Origin: JAPPFW01 sp965200835
Lineage (GTDB): Bacteria > Actinomycetota > Acidimicrobiia > Spongiisociales > Spongiisociaceae
Reading direction: 5' to 3'
NCBI GenBank assembly: GCA_965200835.1
Contig: OZ241390.1
Location: forward strand, 992,001-1,056,000
Length of the DNA stretch: 64,000 bases
Position numbers and translations under genes: made by a program. Shown one piece after another: positions 63,531-64,000 of the stretch (positions within the stretch are counted from its first letter, which is position 1; each line of letters begins with the position of its first letter). Under the pieces are notes generated by a model, which ran no database searches, had not been told where the DNA came from, and worked only from the letters and a program-made list of their open reading frames with translations.

Positions 63531-64000
63531 TCACCTACCCCCTTCGTCCATCCGTCGACCCCTTCCGGCTATGAATACCGCTGCGGCCAGAACAGGCAGG
63601 ACCATGGCAAGAGCCGCCACCCTGACGTTCACGAGGGTGGCCACCGCGCCGTCGAGGAGGCAGGCCACCGGACGGAGGCCTAGAAAGGCTACCCCCCACA
63701 GCGCCATAACCCGACCGCGATGAGCCTCGGCCGCGTTGATCTGCACCAGGGTCGTCGACAGGCTTATGGAGATCATGTACATGATTCCCCCCACGAAGAG
63801 CGCGGCCAGGCCCACGATCGCGCTGGTGGACAACCCGAAGGTGACGATCGCCACCCCAAGCCCGTCATGGCCGCCGCGATACCTCGTCATGACGCCCGCA
63901 CCCTGGTCACGACGAAGGCAGCCGTCACCGCTGCGCCCAGCCCGAACACACCGATCAACACACCGGTGAAGGTGTCGGGCCGCTGGTAGATCTCGACCGT
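63531..64000 (-). pseudogene. MFS transporter C-terminal part, frameshifted and running off the window
   Basis: From the right edge a frame reads IYQRPDTFTGVLIGVFGLG and stops at a TGA near 63,886; a second frame, beginning at an overlapping ATG, continues with the next helices (LSTSAIVGLAALFVGGIMYM, LVQINAAEAHRGRVMALWG, AFLGLRPVACLLDGAVATL) to 63531. The two parts fit one MFS_3-like (EntS-type) exporter interrupted by a one-base shift. The 5' end is outside the window. Confidence 0.65.

Overview
The window reads as a high-GC bacterial chromosome segment, most likely from an actinobacterium. The base composition, the frequent GTG/TTG starts, the tightly overlapping catabolic operons and a heterotetrameric sarcosine oxidase all fit; Acidimicrobiia is my guess, but the sequence alone does not prove a class. 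I see no rRNA, tRNA, CRISPR array, transposase or phage gene. It is an accessory catabolic region, rich in short-chain dehydrogenases, sugar-type enzymes, transporters and one-carbon enzymes, interrupted by large, decayed exoprotein genes.

Layout. (1) 1-7,616, minus strand: an operon of SDR, VOC protein, enolase-superfamily enzyme, second SDR and soxB-soxD-soxA, with soxA running off the left edge. (2) 7,617-12,235: relics of secreted proteins, with a fibronectin-III (FnIII) exoprotein broken by a stop and a frameshift and a small lipoprotein start. (3) 12,925-16,847: creatininase-family hydrolase, then the ATPase and permease of a ribose-type ABC transporter. (4) 17,083-26,257: two tandem paralogous genes for giant secreted Lys-C-like serine proteases carrying PPC repeats, both heavily disrupted. 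They sit between the permease and the intact sugar-binding protein gene (26,345-27,454), and a degraded copy of the end of that binding-protein gene remains at 16,930-17,040. (5) 27,707-36,490: fuconolactonase-like amidohydrolase, SDR, LacI regulator, stand-alone lipoyl protein, a toxin-antitoxin remnant, 2-oxoacid dehydrogenase E1 alpha/beta, TIM-barrel epimerase, Gfo/Idh/MocA oxidoreductase and L-rhamnose mutarotase. (6) 36,590-46,228: two fucose-isomerase-like proteins around two SLC13/TrkA-C transporters, a protein of unknown family and a zinc alcohol dehydrogenase. (7) 46,789-47,423: two small genes of unknown role. (8) 47,577-54,614: phosphotriesterase-like hydrolase, SDR, UroD-type methyltransferase, corrinoid protein, small Cys-rich protein, corrinoid activator (RACE) and methyltetrahydrofolate methyltransferase. 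(9) 54,809-57,465: membrane coiled-coil protein, AAA ATPase with a perfect operator-like palindrome, and cupin. (10) 57,546-62,768, minus strand: three-subunit molybdenum hydroxylase, MoaD-like protein and an M20 amidohydrolase split by an in-frame amber codon. (11) A second coiled-coil membrane protein and a frameshifted MFS fragment reach the right edge.

How it fits together (inference). Regions 1 and 8 both feed methyl or formaldehyde-level carbon onto tetrahydrofolate, so one theme is demethylation of small organic compounds. Regions 3, 5 and 6 look like uptake and non-phosphorylating breakdown of a deoxy- or acid sugar. A LacI-family operator matching TGnAAnCGnTTnCA lies in front of the binding-protein gene, and a close variant lies in front of the corrinoid-protein gene, so the sugar and demethylation parts may share a regulator. 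Disruptions are concentrated in the exoprotein genes and a few others (M20, MFS, PIN toxin), while most catabolic genes are intact.
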